Positions 1 through 8,673 of a stretch of DNA of 64,000 nt are shown piece after piece; positions within the stretch are counted from its first letter, which is position 1; each line of letters opens with the position of its first letter. Below the pieces are notes generated by a model. The model searched no databases and was not told where the DNA came from. It was given only the letters and a program-made list of their open reading frames with translations. A program made the position numbers and the translations under genes. The DNA is from Flavobacteriaceae bacterium MAR_2010_72 (GTDB lineage: Bacteria > Bacteroidota > Bacteroidia > Flavobacteriales > Flavobacteriaceae): contig QXCW01000002.1 of assembly GCA_003550275.1 (NCBI GenBank), forward strand, positions 3,037,501 to 3,101,500, in the 5' to 3' direction.

Positions 1-88
1 AATTAATGCCAAATAATAACGCTACCACCAAAGGTATTACTATAGACAAAGCAATAATCCATTTATTGTATTGTTGTTCTGTTTTCAT
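1..88 (-). CDS. DUF420-like membrane protein, N-terminal fragment (cut by window edge)
   Basis: Only the first 29 codons are present; the rest lies before base 1. The peptide starts MKTEQQYNKW and runs straight into a hydrophobic segment typical of a first membrane helix. It begins 9 bases after the sco gene stops on the same strand, so it is probably the last gene of that cluster. In flavobacteria a DUF420 family membrane protein commonly follows sco in the oxidase cluster, and the N-terminus fits this, but the family call is inference from a short fragment and its place. Confidence 0.5.
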   Translation of the reverse strand, partial: MKTEQQYNKWIIALSIVIPLVVALLFGIN

Positions 89-97
89 ATTTAACTT

Positions 98-841
98 TTA
101 ATCTTCTTTTAATAGTTTGGCTATGTCTTCTTTCAACATGCTAATTTGTTCGGTTTGCCCTTCGTCATCCATTTGTTCTTCCTCGGAAATAATTCCGTTA
201 TAGAAAATAACCGGATTTCCATTATCAATCCTCGAGCGTATAAAGCCCTTTTTATCGATTAAAGCGAAATGACCCGAATGTTCAAACCCACCTTCTACGT
301 CTTGATCTTGTGCAACGTACAAGGGAAACCCTTCATTTGCCAAAGCATAGATTTTATCTTGGTCACCTGTTAATAGATTCCAATTTGGATTTGTAATGCC
401 ATAATGATCAGCATAAGCCTTTAAGACTTCAGGTGTATCCGTAGCAGGATTTATTGTGAATGAAGCTACTCCAAAGTTTTCAATTCCCTTAAAGGTGTTT
501 TGTATCTGGACTAAGTTCTTGTTCATTCTAGGGCAAATAGTGGGACAGGTGGTGAAGAAAAATTCAACCACATAAACTTTCCCCAAATAGTCTTCATTGG
601 TTATAGTTTTGCCATCTTGATTAATAAAACTAAATGGAGGCACTTTTTTGGGTTGGCCATTGATAATCAAATATTCCAAAATAGAATTATCTGATTTGTC
701 TGCCACTTGATCACTTCTGCTTTCTTTTCTAGAAACATCATCATTGGCTATTCTGTCCACAATTTTTGGAACGAAAATTATTCCAAAAACCAGTATTACA
801 AGGGCAATACCTATATATGAATAATTGGTTTTATTGCTCAT
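98..841 (-). CDS. Sco1/SenC family copper chaperone for cytochrome oxidase
   Basis: Membrane-anchored thioredoxin-fold protein that delivers copper to the CuA site of cytochrome c oxidase subunit II (family knowledge). Residues 8-26 form one N-terminal membrane helix, with the rest outside the cytoplasmic membrane. The copper motif CPTIC is at residues 99-103 and the distal histidine is likely H188 (EHSGH). At 247 aa the length is slightly above the family norm because of an acidic linker after the anchor. It overlaps the upstream Sco-like gene by 11 bases, so the two are probably translationally coupled, and it belongs with the oxidase subunit genes just upstream. Confidence 0.9.
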   Translation of the reverse strand: MSNKTNYSYIGIALVILVFGIIFVPKIVDRIANDDVSRKESRSDQVADKSDNSILEYLIINGQPKKVPPFSFINQDGKTITNEDYLGKVYVVEFFFTTCPTICPRMNKNLVQIQNTFKGIENFGVASFTINPATDTPEVLKAYADHYGITNPNWNLLTGDQDKIYALANEGFPLYVAQDQDVEGGFEHSGHFALIDKKGFIRSRIDNGNPVIFYNGIISEEEQMDDEGQTEQISMLKEDIAKLLKED

Positions 842-1550
842 TTTTTGTGTTTAAATCGTTAGCTCTTCTTTTGGTTGAATCGAAATTACCTTTTCGTTTT
901 TGTCTGTATTCAGTAAACAAAACTCTTATGTCTTCACTCATTTTATTCTTAATGGCATCTATATCAATACAATTATAAGAATATAAAGCATAATTAGGCT
1001 GGTCGGTTTCAAGTTCTCGTTTTGACCTGTCATCTAATCGACCTCTTTGGTTTAAATCTTTGTCGATAATAAAAATATCTTCGGTTGAAAGGTTTTCTGA
1101 TAAGTTTGAGTGGCTTTTTAAACTCCCATAAAGACTTTTAATGTCATCCGGTGTTCCAAACACGTAATGCCAAAATTTGACTTCATCATAATTATTGACC
1201 TTTGTTTTTAGTTCTTCGACATCTACTTCTGTTCCATTAGGCATTACAATTATAACTTGAAACTTTTTAAAGCCCTTAAACTTATCGTAGACCAGTTCTT
1301 TTAAATTAAGGGCTGCGATTGTATGGTTTTCGGGTTGATTTCCCAAAAATCCAAGTACTGTGATATGGTCTTTTAATTGAATGTTCTTGTTAGAACCAGT
1401 GTTAAAAAAATCTAGTTCTCTAACATTTTCATTAACAACATCTAGCGGGTTGTAATTGTGTGAGGACGGATATAAAAACAACAAAAAGAGCACTGGAAGA
1501 AAGAATAATATCCCTAAAACTGCATTCCGTTTAAATTGTTGTTTTTTCAC
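831..1550 (-). CDS. Membrane-anchored Sco/thioredoxin-like protein lacking the cysteine motif
   Basis: A 239 aa protein with one N-terminal membrane helix (about residues 12-30). The middle reads like a degenerate Sco domain: a beta strand (ITVLGFLG) sits where Sco has its strand plus CxxxC, followed by a helix and a second strand (FQVIIVMPNG). No CxxxC is present; the only cysteine is late in the protein (YNC), so copper or thiol chemistry of the Sco type is unlikely. It lies between oxidase subunit IV and Sco, and its end overlaps sco by 11 bases. An assembly role is inferred from context only; the function is unknown. Confidence 0.65.
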   Translation of the reverse strand: MKKQQFKRNAVLGILFFLPVLFLLFLYPSSHNYNPLDVVNENVRELDFFNTGSNKNIQLKDHITVLGFLGNQPENHTIAALNLKELVYDKFKGFKKFQVIIVMPNGTEVDVEELKTKVNNYDEVKFWHYVFGTPDDIKSLYGSLKSHSNLSENLSTEDIFIIDKDLNQRGRLDDRSKRELETDQPNYALYSYNCIDIDAIKNKMSEDIRVLFTEYRQKRKGNFDSTKRRANDLNTKNEQ

Positions 1551-1561
1551 GGTGCAAAAAT

Positions 1562-1590
1562 AAAAAAAGGTAGTTTAAAAAACTACCTTT
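1562..1590 (-). terminator. Intrinsic terminator after oxidase subunit IV
   Basis: Ten-base inverted repeat AAAGGTAGTT / AACTACCTTT (1566-1575 with 1581-1590) with a short A/T loop. Read on the minus strand it is followed by a T run. It separates the subunit III/IV genes from the Sco pair downstream, and being A/T-rich it may be leaky. Confidence 0.7.
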
Positions 1591-1618
1591 AATCTATGTT
1601 TAACTAAACTAAAACCGT

Positions 1619-1999
1619 TTAGAAATCTTTTTTGACATAACCCGTTGAATAGATTCCTTCAATATAACCGCCTTCTTGTAATAAGATAAAAATAAGGTAG
1701 CAAATTAAAAACACGGCAGTCCAAACCACCATACGTCTTAAACTTGCCGTTTCATCTCTCATATGCATAAAATCCCAGGTAATATAATAGGCTTTTACAA
1801 TGGTTAATATGATAAATATCCAGTTTAGGATTTTCATACCAATAAACTTTGCCATTAGGGATTCTGGCTTATAGATACCTAAAACTACTTCAACTGCAGT
1901 AATAATTGACAACAATATTAAAACTCCCCAGATTTTTTGGGTGTTGGATTTAAATTTAATTAGTCCTCTTAATATTTCTAATTTATGTGCGTGTGCCAT
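1619..1999 (-). CDS. Cytochrome c oxidase subunit IV family protein
   Basis: A 126 aa integral membrane protein with three predicted helices (about residues 23-42, 53-72 and 90-108), the layout of the small prokaryotic oxidase subunit IV (CtaF/CoxD-like). Such subunits stabilise the core of the aa3/caa3 oxidase. A histidine near the start (MAHAHKLE) and a short charged tail flank the helices. It is the last of the ctaB-coxC-coxC-cox4 group, 20 bases after the second subunit III gene, and a hairpin terminator follows. Confidence 0.85.
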   Translation of the reverse strand: MAHAHKLEILRGLIKFKSNTQKIWGVLILLSIITAVEVVLGIYKPESLMAKFIGMKILNWIFIILTIVKAYYITWDFMHMRDETASLRRMVVWTAVFLICYLIFILLQEGGYIEGIYSTGYVKKDF

Positions 2000-2019
2000 T
2001 GCTAACTAATAATATAAAA

Positions 2020-2997
2020 TTAAACTAGGTAGAAGAATGTAAATACAAATACCCAAACTAAATCTACAAAGTGCCAATACAGACCTACTTTTTCAACCAT
2101 TTCATAATTCTTACGTTTTTCGTAAGTTCCTAAAATCACATTAAAGAAAATAATGATATTAATAACCACACCAGAAAACACGTGAAACCCGTGGAATCCT
2201 GTAATAAAGAAAAAGAAATTCGCAAATAATGACGTCCCGTATTCATTAACATGAAGATTCGCTCCTTCAACTACAAGTTTACCATTGTTTTTAAGCTGCT
2301 CAATCGATTCTTCTCTACTCAAGACGGTTTTATGTCCATGTTCATCTAGCAACTCTGTCCGTACTAAAATATTAGGGTTTGCTTCAAGTCCTTTGTAGAC
2401 TTCATCAACAGTATATGAGGGTAAAGTTCCTTCAGATGAGAACCAAATCCCATCTTTTTGTTCATGCTGAACACGTTCGTTAGATTCGGAAATAGCAAAA
2501 TCACTCAAGGCCACACGATGACCATCGGTATCTACAAACTGTAAAATATTTCCGCCTTTTGTTTGAACAGCACCATAATCCCCTTTTATAAATGTTGCCC
2601 ATTCCCATGCTTGAGATCCAACAAATATTAAACCTCCAATAATGGTCAAGAACATATAAAACGTTACTTTGGCTTTGTTCATATGGTGTCCCGCATCAAC
2701 CGCCAATACCATAGTAACAGAGGACATAATAAGAATAAAGGTCATAAACGCTACATAAATCATTGGAGCAGGTTCATGATAAAAAGGAATATGGGTAAAT
2801 ACCTCATCGGCAATTGGCCAAGACTCTATAAACTTAAATCTCGAAAAACCATAAGCGGCTAAAAACCCCGAAAATGTTAAAGCATCTGAAACGATAAAAA
2901 ACCACATCATCATTTTACCATAACTAGCATTTAAAGGTTTATTTCCACCTCCCCATGCTTTGACTTCTGTTCCAGTGTTTACGACTGTCGTATCCAT
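2020..2997 (-). CDS. Heme-copper oxidase subunit III with a large soluble insert
   Basis: Subunit III of the terminal oxidase; it shields the proton-uptake side of subunit I (family knowledge). Family helices are visible at about 30-50, 77-100, 110-130, 258-288 and 305-325, ending in the typical WHFVDLVW segment. At 325 aa it is well above the usual 200-260 aa because residues about 139-252 are a hydrophilic insert between helices, with no membrane character and few cysteines. A shorter subunit III paralogue lies directly upstream, so this oxidase probably holds two subunit III-type proteins. Forty-six bases separate the two genes. Confidence 0.88.
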   Translation of the reverse strand: MDTTVVNTGTEVKAWGGGNKPLNASYGKMMMWFFIVSDALTFSGFLAAYGFSRFKFIESWPIADEVFTHIPFYHEPAPMIYVAFMTFILIMSSVTMVLAVDAGHHMNKAKVTFYMFLTIIGGLIFVGSQAWEWATFIKGDYGAVQTKGGNILQFVDTDGHRVALSDFAISESNERVQHEQKDGIWFSSEGTLPSYTVDEVYKGLEANPNILVRTELLDEHGHKTVLSREESIEQLKNNGKLVVEGANLHVNEYGTSLFANFFFFITGFHGFHVFSGVVINIIIFFNVILGTYEKRKNYEMVEKVGLYWHFVDLVWVFVFTFFYLV

Positions 2998-3043
2998 ATT
3001 AAGTGATTAGTATTTAAAAGTTGCACAAAAATAATCATTTTAT

Positions 3044-3625
3044 TTATCTAAAGAAACATAAAAACAAAAAGAGGAACAACCACAATAGGTCTACAAAATG
3101 CCAAAACGTAGCTGAAAGTTCCAAACCTAGCATTTTTAAAGTGTTGTACTTTTGTTTAAAATGATTATAAATTACTACAATCAATGAGATCAAACCGGCT
3201 AAAACATGCAAAATATGCAGCACAGCTATCACATATATGAAACTCATGGTCACATTACTGGTAGGTCCTGTAAAATTATAACCTGCTTCAATGATCTGTT
3301 TAAAACCGGTAATTTGACTATATATAAAAGCAATTCCTAACGTTAAAGTGACAAATAGCCAAATAGTTGTTTCTTGCCTTTTTTCTTTCTTTAAAGCGCG
3401 TTTGGCAAGTATAAAACTTATACTGCTCAACACAATAATAACGGTACTGAAAATAAATGCCTCGGGAAGTTCAAAGTCCGTTAACCAATCTGGTCGCTTA
3501 CTACTTACAATAACTGCACTTGTTAAGCCTGCAAAGGACATAAATAATGACCCAATACCAAACCAAAGCATCATTTTCTTTGCCCTGTTATTTTTTTCTT
3601 CTAAAGTTCCTTCTGTTAAATCCAT
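3044..3625 (-). CDS. Cytochrome c oxidase subunit III (short form)
   Basis: A 193 aa membrane protein with five predicted helices and the family-typical end (WHFVDLLWLFLF). It is the compact form of heme-copper oxidase subunit III. It follows the heme O synthase gene by only 4 bases and precedes the longer subunit III paralogue, so all are likely one transcript. Seen: length, helices and C-terminal motif. Known: subunit III does not carry redox cofactors. Inferred: it assembles with CoxA/CoxB encoded 18 kb away, because no other subunit I is in the window. Confidence 0.88.
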   Translation of the reverse strand: MDLTEGTLEEKNNRAKKMMLWFGIGSLFMSFAGLTSAVIVSSKRPDWLTDFELPEAFIFSTVIIVLSSISFILAKRALKKEKRQETTIWLFVTLTLGIAFIYSQITGFKQIIEAGYNFTGPTSNVTMSFIYVIAVLHILHVLAGLISLIVVIYNHFKQKYNTLKMLGLELSATFWHFVDLLWLFLFLFLCFFR

Positions 3626-3629
3626 ACCT

Positions 3630-4583
3630 TTATAAAAACTTATCTATCACGTAAACTATCTGCAAAAGAGTAATGTAAGTTACACTTGCCAACATTAATT
3701 GTCTTGCCGCTTTAACAGTCCGTTTTTTAAATAACTCGAACGCGTAATATAGCATAAACAACCCCAGAGCAAAAACCAAAATAGCGCCTACTATTGACAA
3801 GGACAAATCACCGGTCACTCCAAACACAGGAACAATTGATACTAAAATAGTCCAAATTGTATACATAATAACTTGAACCGCGGTTCCTTTGTCCTGTTTC
3901 CCTGTTGGAAGCATAAAAAATCCTCCCTTTTTATAATCTTCAAACAAAAACCATCCAATTGCCCAAAAATGTGGAAACTGCCATAAAAACTGAATGGCAA
4001 AGAGAGTTCCTGGTTCGATTCCAAAGTCGTTTCGGGCGGCTACCCATCCTAACATAAATGGTATTGCTCCCGGAATGGCACCAACAAATACAGCCAAAGG
4101 TGTTTTTGTCTTTAAGGGTGTATAGACACAGGTGTATAAAAAAATGGATATTGCACCATACATCGCTGTTCTAGGATTGATAATATACAAGGTGATAATT
4201 CCGAGTATGGTAAATACACTGGCAATAATGAAGGCTGTACTAACTGACATTCGACCTGCTGGGATAGGCCTATTCTTGGTGCGATCCATTAAAGCGTCTA
4301 GGTCTTTTTCAATAATTTGGTTAAATGCATTTGATGCTCCAACCATAAAATAACCCCCAAAAGCCAAAAGCAACAAGGTGAAAAAATCAACCGTCTGCGC
4401 TCCCAACAAATACCCAGCAATAGATGAAAACACAACGCTAACCGAAAGTCTTATTTTAGTAATTTCCTTGAAATCAGAAATTATAGAGGTCAATGAAACT
4501 GCAGAATTTTTAGTACTCAACACTTGAAATTTAGGCGCTTTGTTTGCGTTGGCAAAGATACTTGTAAAATTGGTTTTGAGCAA
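3630..4583 (-). CDS. ctaB: Protoheme IX farnesyltransferase (heme O synthase)
   Basis: UbiA-family prenyltransferase that adds a farnesyl group to heme b to make heme O, the precursor of the heme a used by the oxidase. The 317 aa protein has about eight membrane helices after an extended soluble N-terminus of some 45 residues. The prenyl-diphosphate site is seen as NAFNQIIEKDLDALMDRT with the family-typical KNRPIPAG downstream. It heads the minus-strand oxidase group and is 4 bases upstream of subunit III. The divergent neighbour is a metallo-beta-lactamase-fold gene. Confidence 0.93.
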   Translation of the reverse strand: MLKTNFTSIFANANKAPKFQVLSTKNSAVSLTSIISDFKEITKIRLSVSVVFSSIAGYLLGAQTVDFFTLLLLAFGGYFMVGASNAFNQIIEKDLDALMDRTKNRPIPAGRMSVSTAFIIASVFTILGIITLYIINPRTAMYGAISIFLYTCVYTPLKTKTPLAVFVGAIPGAIPFMLGWVAARNDFGIEPGTLFAIQFLWQFPHFWAIGWFLFEDYKKGGFFMLPTGKQDKGTAVQVIMYTIWTILVSIVPVFGVTGDLSLSIVGAILVFALGLFMLYYAFELFKKRTVKAARQLMLASVTYITLLQIVYVIDKFL

Positions 4584-4667
4584 TGCTTCACTTAAGTAAA
4601 TTAATATTTTTTAAGTCATTATGAGTTTTAGTATCTTTAGATGTCTTTTCTTAAAACATATTCAATA

Positions 4668-5549
4668 ATGAAACCACTATTTCTACTTACTATTTCGGTT
4701 GTTTTTATTTATTCAAACCTGACTTTTGGTCAAAACTTTGATGACATTACCATTGAAACCACAAAACTTTCAGATCACGTATACATGTTAGTTGGTGCTG
4801 GCGGGAATATAGGTGTATCTGCAGGTGACGATGGCGTCTTTATAATAGACGATCAATTTGCTCCGTTAACCCCTAAAATTGAAGCGGCCATAAGACGATT
4901 TAGTGATAAACCTATTAAATTTTTGGCCAATACCCATCACCATGGTGATCATACTGGCGGCAATGCCAATATGCAGGAGCTTGGCGCAACCATCATAGCT
5001 CACGATAACGTTAGGCATCGATTGGAAAATTCAACTAACGAAGCAAATGAAGCTTCCAAACAAGGCTTACCCATTATCACGTTTAATGATAAGTTAAGTT
5101 TATATATCAACGGTGAAAAGGTTTCTATTTTTCACGCACATCATGCCCATACGGATGGGGATTCCTTTTTATATTTCACAAAAAGCAATGTGCTGCATAC
5201 AGGTGACGTTTATTTTAACGGAAGATATCCATATATTGATTTAGGTTCTGGGGGAAGTGTTAACGGTTATATTGAGGCTGTGAAAATGGGTTTAAACGCA
5301 ATTGATGACAACACCAAAATTATTCCTGGCCATGGCAATCTGTCTAATAAAGCAGAATATCAAGCCTTTTTGAAAATGCTTGAAGACCTTAAATCCATTA
5401 TTTTAGCTGAAATTAAAAAAGGAAAAACTGAAGATGAGGTTGCCGCTGACTCGAATTTAACCAAAACCTATGACGATTTAGGCTATGGTTGGAATTTTAT
5501 CAATTCAGAAAAAATTAAACGCACTTTTTATAAAAGTTTGAAGGAGTAA
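4668..5549 (+). CDS. Secreted metallo-beta-lactamase-fold hydrolase
   Basis: MBL-fold metal hydrolase, probably exported. I chose the ATG at 4668 rather than 4641 because the protein then starts MKPLFLLTIS, a normal signal peptide ending near NLTFGQ. The zinc motif HHHGDH is at residues 90-95, with later ligands in LHTGDVYF and IPGHGN. The mature part is about 270 aa, as in periplasmic MBL proteins related to subclass B3-type or quinoprotein relay hydrolases. The substrate cannot be read from sequence, and there is no evidence that it confers drug resistance. It ends 2 bases before the convergent RemB-like gene. Confidence 0.85.
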   Translation: MKPLFLLTISVVFIYSNLTFGQNFDDITIETTKLSDHVYMLVGAGGNIGVSAGDDGVFIIDDQFAPLTPKIEAAIRRFSDKPIKFLANTHHHGDHTGGNANMQELGATIIAHDNVRHRLENSTNEANEASKQGLPIITFNDKLSLYINGEKVSIFHAHHAHTDGDSFLYFTKSNVLHTGDVYFNGRYPYIDLGSGGSVNGYIEAVKMGLNAIDDNTKIIPGHGNLSNKAEYQAFLKMLEDLKSIILAEIKKGKTEDEVAADSNLTKTYDDLGYGWNFINSEKIKRTFYKSLKE

Positions 5550-5551
5550 TC

Positions 5552-7657
5552 CTAAAAATCATAGTACCAATTAAACAAATCAGTTCGCAACCCAATATTA
5601 AACCATGTGGTATTTGATTTAAAAGTAGTTGCCGTAGTGGCATCAGGGTTAAAATTTCTAAAGCTGATATTGGTAAACAATTTTAAATTACTCACAGGAT
5701 TCACAATATAACCAGCTTGTAATTCGGCATTAAATGTATTCGTTTTAATTCCCTGACCTACCTCTACTCCAGTATCAGATAGTCTGTCATTATAATTTTT
5801 ATAGATATCGCCTCCATAACTAAAGGTGTCTCCATTTTCATTGAAGTCTAAACCGCGTTTACCAAAAACCAATTTGGCATCAGCAAACCATCTATTATAA
5901 TTATACCTTCCTATGATAATGGCTTCACTAAAATTCGCACCCCATAAATGAGCCATAGGTTGATTATTGTGCCCATAATTAAGGACAATAGTATTATGTG
6001 AATAGGTGTATGGACGAACTCGGTTATACTCAAGCTGCACCATCAAATTATCAACCTTAAATGCATCAAAATATTTAACCCCTATTTGATAACCAAATTT
6101 ATTTTTCCAACTTTTATTACCGCCCTTGATGTCATTCAATGAAAATTCATCCAAAATAAACTGGCCATATAAATTCACCTTATTGTTCCATTTATATTTT
6201 GCTGAAGCCCCAACAATGGCATTTCCCGCACCTTGACCAGTTTCAAATTCAATAGCACGATAAAAAATCAATGGGTTGAGATAATTGAAATCAAAACCTC
6301 TTTCGTTGCTATTGGTCCAAACCACAGATTCGAACAATCCAATATTCAGTCGTTTTGAAACATTCCAGCTTAAATAATGATTAGCCATGTATTTGGTTAA
6401 AAACGCGCCATCTTCAGTCACTTCAGGCCGTACATCTCTTAACCACATCCATGTATTCGTGTATTTTATCTTCCAGAATTTAGTATTCAATTTTAAAAAT
6501 GGATACGGACTTGTTACGTCACTTTGCAACAGCGACCTATAACCATCACCAATAAAATTTTTGCCATGCCCAAATTGGATATTGATAAAATTGGCAGGCG
6601 AGTAGGACAAATACGCTTCGGCAACAGGATAATCATAAGCGTCATCCTTGAAACGTTTTGCAATACCTCTCCCAGGAATAATCGCTGGATCTGGACCAAA
6701 TGCCTTCAGACTTTCAGCATATTGATTATAATATTTGGCAAATCGCCCTTGGCTTTCATACACTGAAGTAGAAAAACTGAAACGTTTGCCTAAACCGCCT
6801 TGCACATAAATTCCTCGAGTATTATTGAATGTAGTGTTGAAATCTGCATCGGTATCTTTCCCAACTTGTAAGTCAAAAATGGGATCTATGGTGAACCAGT
6901 AATCCTTGCCCTGAACCTGCACTAAATGCTCATTCCATAACTTTCGTCCAGCCCATGTATTTGTAGTTTTGGAAAGCACTTTTTTTTCTGCCTCAAAATC
7001 GTAATATCGCGCTACCTCATCAAATAAATAGGGTTTGGCTGCCGTATGACTATTAGTTCCTAAAGTATTCATATGCGCATCAAATCGTGCATAATAGGTA
7101 TGTGTGAAAGGAATATTGAGTTGGCTTTTATATTCTAAATTTTCATAATTCACCAGAGTAGCCTTTATACTATCATATTCTTGTGAAACTACGTCATTTA
7201 AATCTGTTACTCCTTTCGCCTTAAGTTCTGACTGCTCTGGAGATACCATTTCTGGATTTACTAAAGGTATTTTTATAGCTAATGAATATTGAAAATAGAT
7301 AGGCCTGCCATTATAAGTACCCGGTGTAATTTTGGGCAGCGCTTTAAAAACGCTTCGGGTTTCATCTTTTAACTCTTCGTAAGTTGCATCAATATAAATC
7401 ACTTTGATTTCCCCTTCTTTGCTTACTTCAAATAGCACTTTTACATCACCTTTGTAATTATCGTCATGCACAATTTGAGGCACATTAAAATTGGTATAGA
7501 TATACTCATTGAGCTTTGTATTAAAACAGGCTTTTAAATTATCTATGGGTTGGGACTCACATTCAGGAAATACAGGTGGTTTTTCATAGGTTTCAGCCGT
7601 TTGTGAATTAATTTTAGCGTAGGAAAATAGAATTAAAATGAGGAGGACGTTCTTCAT
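5552..7657 (-). CDS. RemB-like gliding-associated outer-membrane protein with TonB-C-like N-terminal domain
   Basis: A 701 aa exported protein (signal peptide residues 1-18, ending KINSQ). Residues about 27-132 align by eye with the C-terminal domain of the two TonB proteins next door: the start VFPECES matches VFPGCEN, and the end PGTYNGRPIYFQYSLAIKIPL matches the TonB end. The rest is rich in aromatic, alternating strands and ends in a tryptophan/phenylalanine strand (FNWYYDF), as outer-membrane barrels do; it resembles Wzi/capsule-assembly barrels. In Flavobacterium johnsoniae the similarly built RemB is linked to gliding. The RemB name is recognition from architecture, not from a search. 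A terminator of the tonB pseudogene lies upstream. Confidence 0.7.
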   Translation of the reverse strand: MKNVLLILILFSYAKINSQTAETYEKPPVFPECESQPIDNLKACFNTKLNEYIYTNFNVPQIVHDDNYKGDVKVLFEVSKEGEIKVIYIDATYEELKDETRSVFKALPKITPGTYNGRPIYFQYSLAIKIPLVNPEMVSPEQSELKAKGVTDLNDVVSQEYDSIKATLVNYENLEYKSQLNIPFTHTYYARFDAHMNTLGTNSHTAAKPYLFDEVARYYDFEAEKKVLSKTTNTWAGRKLWNEHLVQVQGKDYWFTIDPIFDLQVGKDTDADFNTTFNNTRGIYVQGGLGKRFSFSTSVYESQGRFAKYYNQYAESLKAFGPDPAIIPGRGIAKRFKDDAYDYPVAEAYLSYSPANFINIQFGHGKNFIGDGYRSLLQSDVTSPYPFLKLNTKFWKIKYTNTWMWLRDVRPEVTEDGAFLTKYMANHYLSWNVSKRLNIGLFESVVWTNSNERGFDFNYLNPLIFYRAIEFETGQGAGNAIVGASAKYKWNNKVNLYGQFILDEFSLNDIKGGNKSWKNKFGYQIGVKYFDAFKVDNLMVQLEYNRVRPYTYSHNTIVLNYGHNNQPMAHLWGANFSEAIIIGRYNYNRWFADAKLVFGKRGLDFNENGDTFSYGGDIYKNYNDRLSDTGVEVGQGIKTNTFNAELQAGYIVNPVSNLKLFTNISFRNFNPDATTATTFKSNTTWFNIGLRTDLFNWYYDF

Positions 7658-7715
7658 AAGACCGATACGAGCATTTGATTGCTGAAAGATACTATTTTTT
7701 TCAAAACACCATCAT

Positions 7716-7746
7716 AAAAAACCGTCATCAAATGATTGATCACGGT
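7716..7746 (-). terminator. Intrinsic terminator after the tonB pseudogene
   Basis: Near-perfect inverted repeat ACCGTgATCAA / TTGATgACGGT (one internal mismatch) at 7721-7746, followed on the minus strand by a T run. It closes the tonB pseudogene unit and isolates the RemB-like gene. Confidence 0.7.
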
Positions 7747-7771
7747 CATATCATAATATCGGTGTAATTTT

Positions 7772-8560
7772 TTACTGCACTTTAAAAACTATGGGGAGAT
7801 TATACATTACGGTTACAGGTTTGTCGCGCTGCATTCCTGGTTTCATAGCAGGTATTTTACCAGCCAATCGCAAGGCCTCTTGTTCCAATTCATGATGAGG
7901 TGCTCTGGTTAGAATGTCTATGATACTTCCTTTTTGATCAATTTTAAACTGCACATTAATACGTTGTGTACCTTCAAGTCCTAAACCTGACGCTAAATCT
8001 GTATTGAATTTTTTTTGAACCAAGGCAGCTAGTTTTTCATTCATACATTTAATTCTCGCCTTGTTATCTTTAGCTGATTCACAGCCCGGATAAATGGGCA
8101 CTTGTTCAACACCAAGGATGCTAAAGATTTCAGGCTCTTCAATTACTTTTTTGACTTTTATGCTTCCCGGGTCTACTGGCATTGTGGGGCTATCTGGCTC
8201 TGTTAGTAGTGTTTTCAGTGGTTCATTAGGAATAAAATTATCTTCTCTAATATCAAAATCTTTACTTCCAATGGTTTGAACTTATTTTATTGGCTCGATT
8301 TTCTGTTCTTCTTTAAACACTTTGAAATTTTTGATATCAATTTCTTCTAACTTGTCATACTCTAAAACTTGAGCAACGGTCGCTAACTTAGTTTCAAACC
8401 GCATCTCAAACAAACCATAGACAACAAGTAAGCATATTATTAACCCTACCTGAAAATAAAGCGTGGAGTTTTTTTGTAAATTGACCTCGTGCTTTTGCGT
8501 TTTACGCACGTTTATATTACTCTGACCAGCAATATGTCGCGCTTTTTTAAAATTTTTCAT
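7772..8560 (-). pseudogene. tonB paralogue interrupted by one in-frame stop codon
   Basis: Read from the ATG at 8560 the frame gives MKNFKKARH, a membrane helix (LYFQVGLIICLLVVYGLF) and a linker, then a TAA at 8282-8284. The same frame continues without shift (VQTIGSKDFD...) through a complete TonB C-terminal domain (VPIYPGCES ... LPIVFKVQ) to a normal stop at 7772. Anchor, linker and domain are in the order expected for an energy transducer TonB, about 262 codons in all, so a single nonsense change breaks an otherwise intact gene. The two open pieces are 8282-8560 and 7772-8281; the latter lacks an anchor or signal and has its first ATG at 8182. The intact paralogue is directly upstream. A sequencing error or stop readthrough is possible. 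Confidence 0.85.
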
Positions 8561-8618
8561 AATACTTAAATCTAAAGTGTTAATATTATGATAAAATCGC
8601 AATAAGCATACCAAAAGC

Positions 8619-8654
8619 AAAAATCCCGTCTAATTACTTTTAGACGGGATTTTG
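8619..8654 (-). terminator. Intrinsic terminator after tonB
   Basis: Inverted repeat AATCCCGTCTA / TAGACGGGATT with a short loop, followed by a T run on the minus strand. It ends the tonB transcript 20 bases after its stop codon and separates it from the pseudogene copy. Confidence 0.85.
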
Positions 8655-8673
8655 AATCTATGATTTACTATAT

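Noticed and set aside
4668-5549. A carbapenemase-type resistance gene.
   Set aside because: The MBL fold is clear, but HxHxDH is shared by many hydrolases and nothing nearby points to antibiotic resistance.
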